In this document: positions 63,394 through 64,000 of the stretch, in pieces | Position numbering within the stretch: the first letter of the stretch is position 1 | Layout: every line of letters begins with the position of its first letter | Assembly (NCBI GenBank): GCA_963513935.1 | Contig: OY740769.1 | Coordinates: 74,417,712-74,481,711, forward strand | Length of the DNA stretch: 64,000 nucleotides | Source: Aphrophora alni | Lineage: Eukaryota; Arthropoda; Insecta; Hemiptera; Aphrophoridae | Direction of reading: 5' to 3' | Position numbers and translations under genes: made by a program | The notes under the pieces: model-generated | What the model was told of the DNA's origin: nothing | The model's database searches: none | Seen by the model: only the letters and a program-made list of their open reading frames with translations

Positions 63394-63441
63394 GCACAAT
63401 TTCTATTTTATTTTATTTTATTTATGTGTAGGTCAGATAGA

Positions 63442-63442
<1 letters not shown>

Positions 63443-63483
<41 letters not shown>
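63443..63483 (+). repeat. (TA)n microsatellite
   Basis: About 40 bp of alternating TA downstream of the 5S fragment. Confidence 0.95.
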
Positions 63484-63487
<4 letters not shown>

Positions 63488-64000
63488 CCTTAGTTAAAAT
63501 TATGTTTATTTCCCGTGAAAAAGTTAGGTCTGCGATGAAAACTTATTTTATTATTAATAAATAAGGTATGTGTACAACATGATTTAAAACAAATCGCCAA
63601 AAGGACCGGTTGAAGTTCCAGTAAACAATTAGCTTTCACATTTATAGAACTGGTAAATATGCATTGTGTAGCATGTGTTGAATATTTGCTTCTATTTTAT
63701 GAATCGTTAAATATATACCTTACTATGTACAATTCATATCTTAGTGAATATGGCATTTATACCAAAACCATTTTCAATGCACCAAATACAATATTTATAT
63801 AAAAAATAGCAAGTATGGATTGTACTTTGCTGTCATTAATGTAGGCCTGCATCTGTATTTAAAGTTTAAGGTTTAAATGAATTTATATTGTAGGCGCATG
63901 ACAGTTATTTATGTGAAGGTTAGGTAAAGCATATACATAAAGATATATACCCTTACCTTACCTGTCCTAATAAAATTATTTAAATGTGTGTGTGAGAGGG

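Noticed and set aside
63940..63970. Minus-strand GTAAGG donor as the end of a coding upstream trx exon
   Set aside because: The phase-0 frame before it contains a stop seven codons upstream; only a non-coding exon would be possible.

Overview
The window is AT-rich nuclear DNA from an animal, most likely an insect. The evidence is one spliced host gene, trithorax, with an insect-type cysteine region, sitting among arthropod-style mobile elements (mariner, piggyBac, hAT, Tigger/pogo, Polinton, Ty3/gypsy, BEL/Pao, Penelope-like). A large-genome hemipteroid would fit, but the species is not settled by anything seen here.

The main result is that almost the whole window is one gene on the minus strand. 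Nine exons (60690-60072, 56563-56354, 43122-42946, 37057-36837, 29430-29383, 26656-26149, 18895-18722, 6169-6088, 5789-5645) have matching splice sites and matching reading phase. Together they encode 728 codons of a trithorax/MLL-type (KMT2A/B-like) chromatin regulator. The first visible exon is internal, so the start codon lies upstream, beyond 60690. The PHD, FYR and SET parts would lie beyond position 1. Introns reach about 13 kb and are packed with transposons.

Layout from low to high coordinates: end of a TTAA-flanked repeat element (to 1223); dead Tigger/jerky transposase (1783-3050); deleted mariner (4455-5352); trx exons 9 and 8; a BEL/Pao relic split by a complete hAT element with a perfect 8-bp target duplication (8183-10614); two tiny divergent spliced reading frames (11635-12140); a 1.4-kb near-perfect palindrome (12720-14124); a Polinton DNA polymerase relic (about 14570-16405); trx exon 7; a minus-strand gypsy element interrupted by a Tigger (20270-23510); trx exons 6 and 5; TTAA elements and a mariner (27411-33450); a 690-bp TCTG/TC microsatellite; trx exon 4; nested TTAA elements (37426-42840); trx exon 3; a degenerate piggyBac (44245 to about 47300); a plus-strand gypsy (47379-50228) ending in rearranged Penelope-like pieces; a LINE scrap; trx exon 2; a Tigger-type MITE (57155-57895); a Penelope-like element (58802-59900); trx exon 1 of the window; and a 5S rRNA-like fragment (63331-63393).

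The least ordinary structures are: a family of TTAA-bounded elements built largely from units of about 340 bp (four bounded copies, one nested inside another); the 1.4-kb palindrome; the divergent mini-gene pair; and two hairpins in the gypsy region whose stems differ in sequence but keep their pairing.
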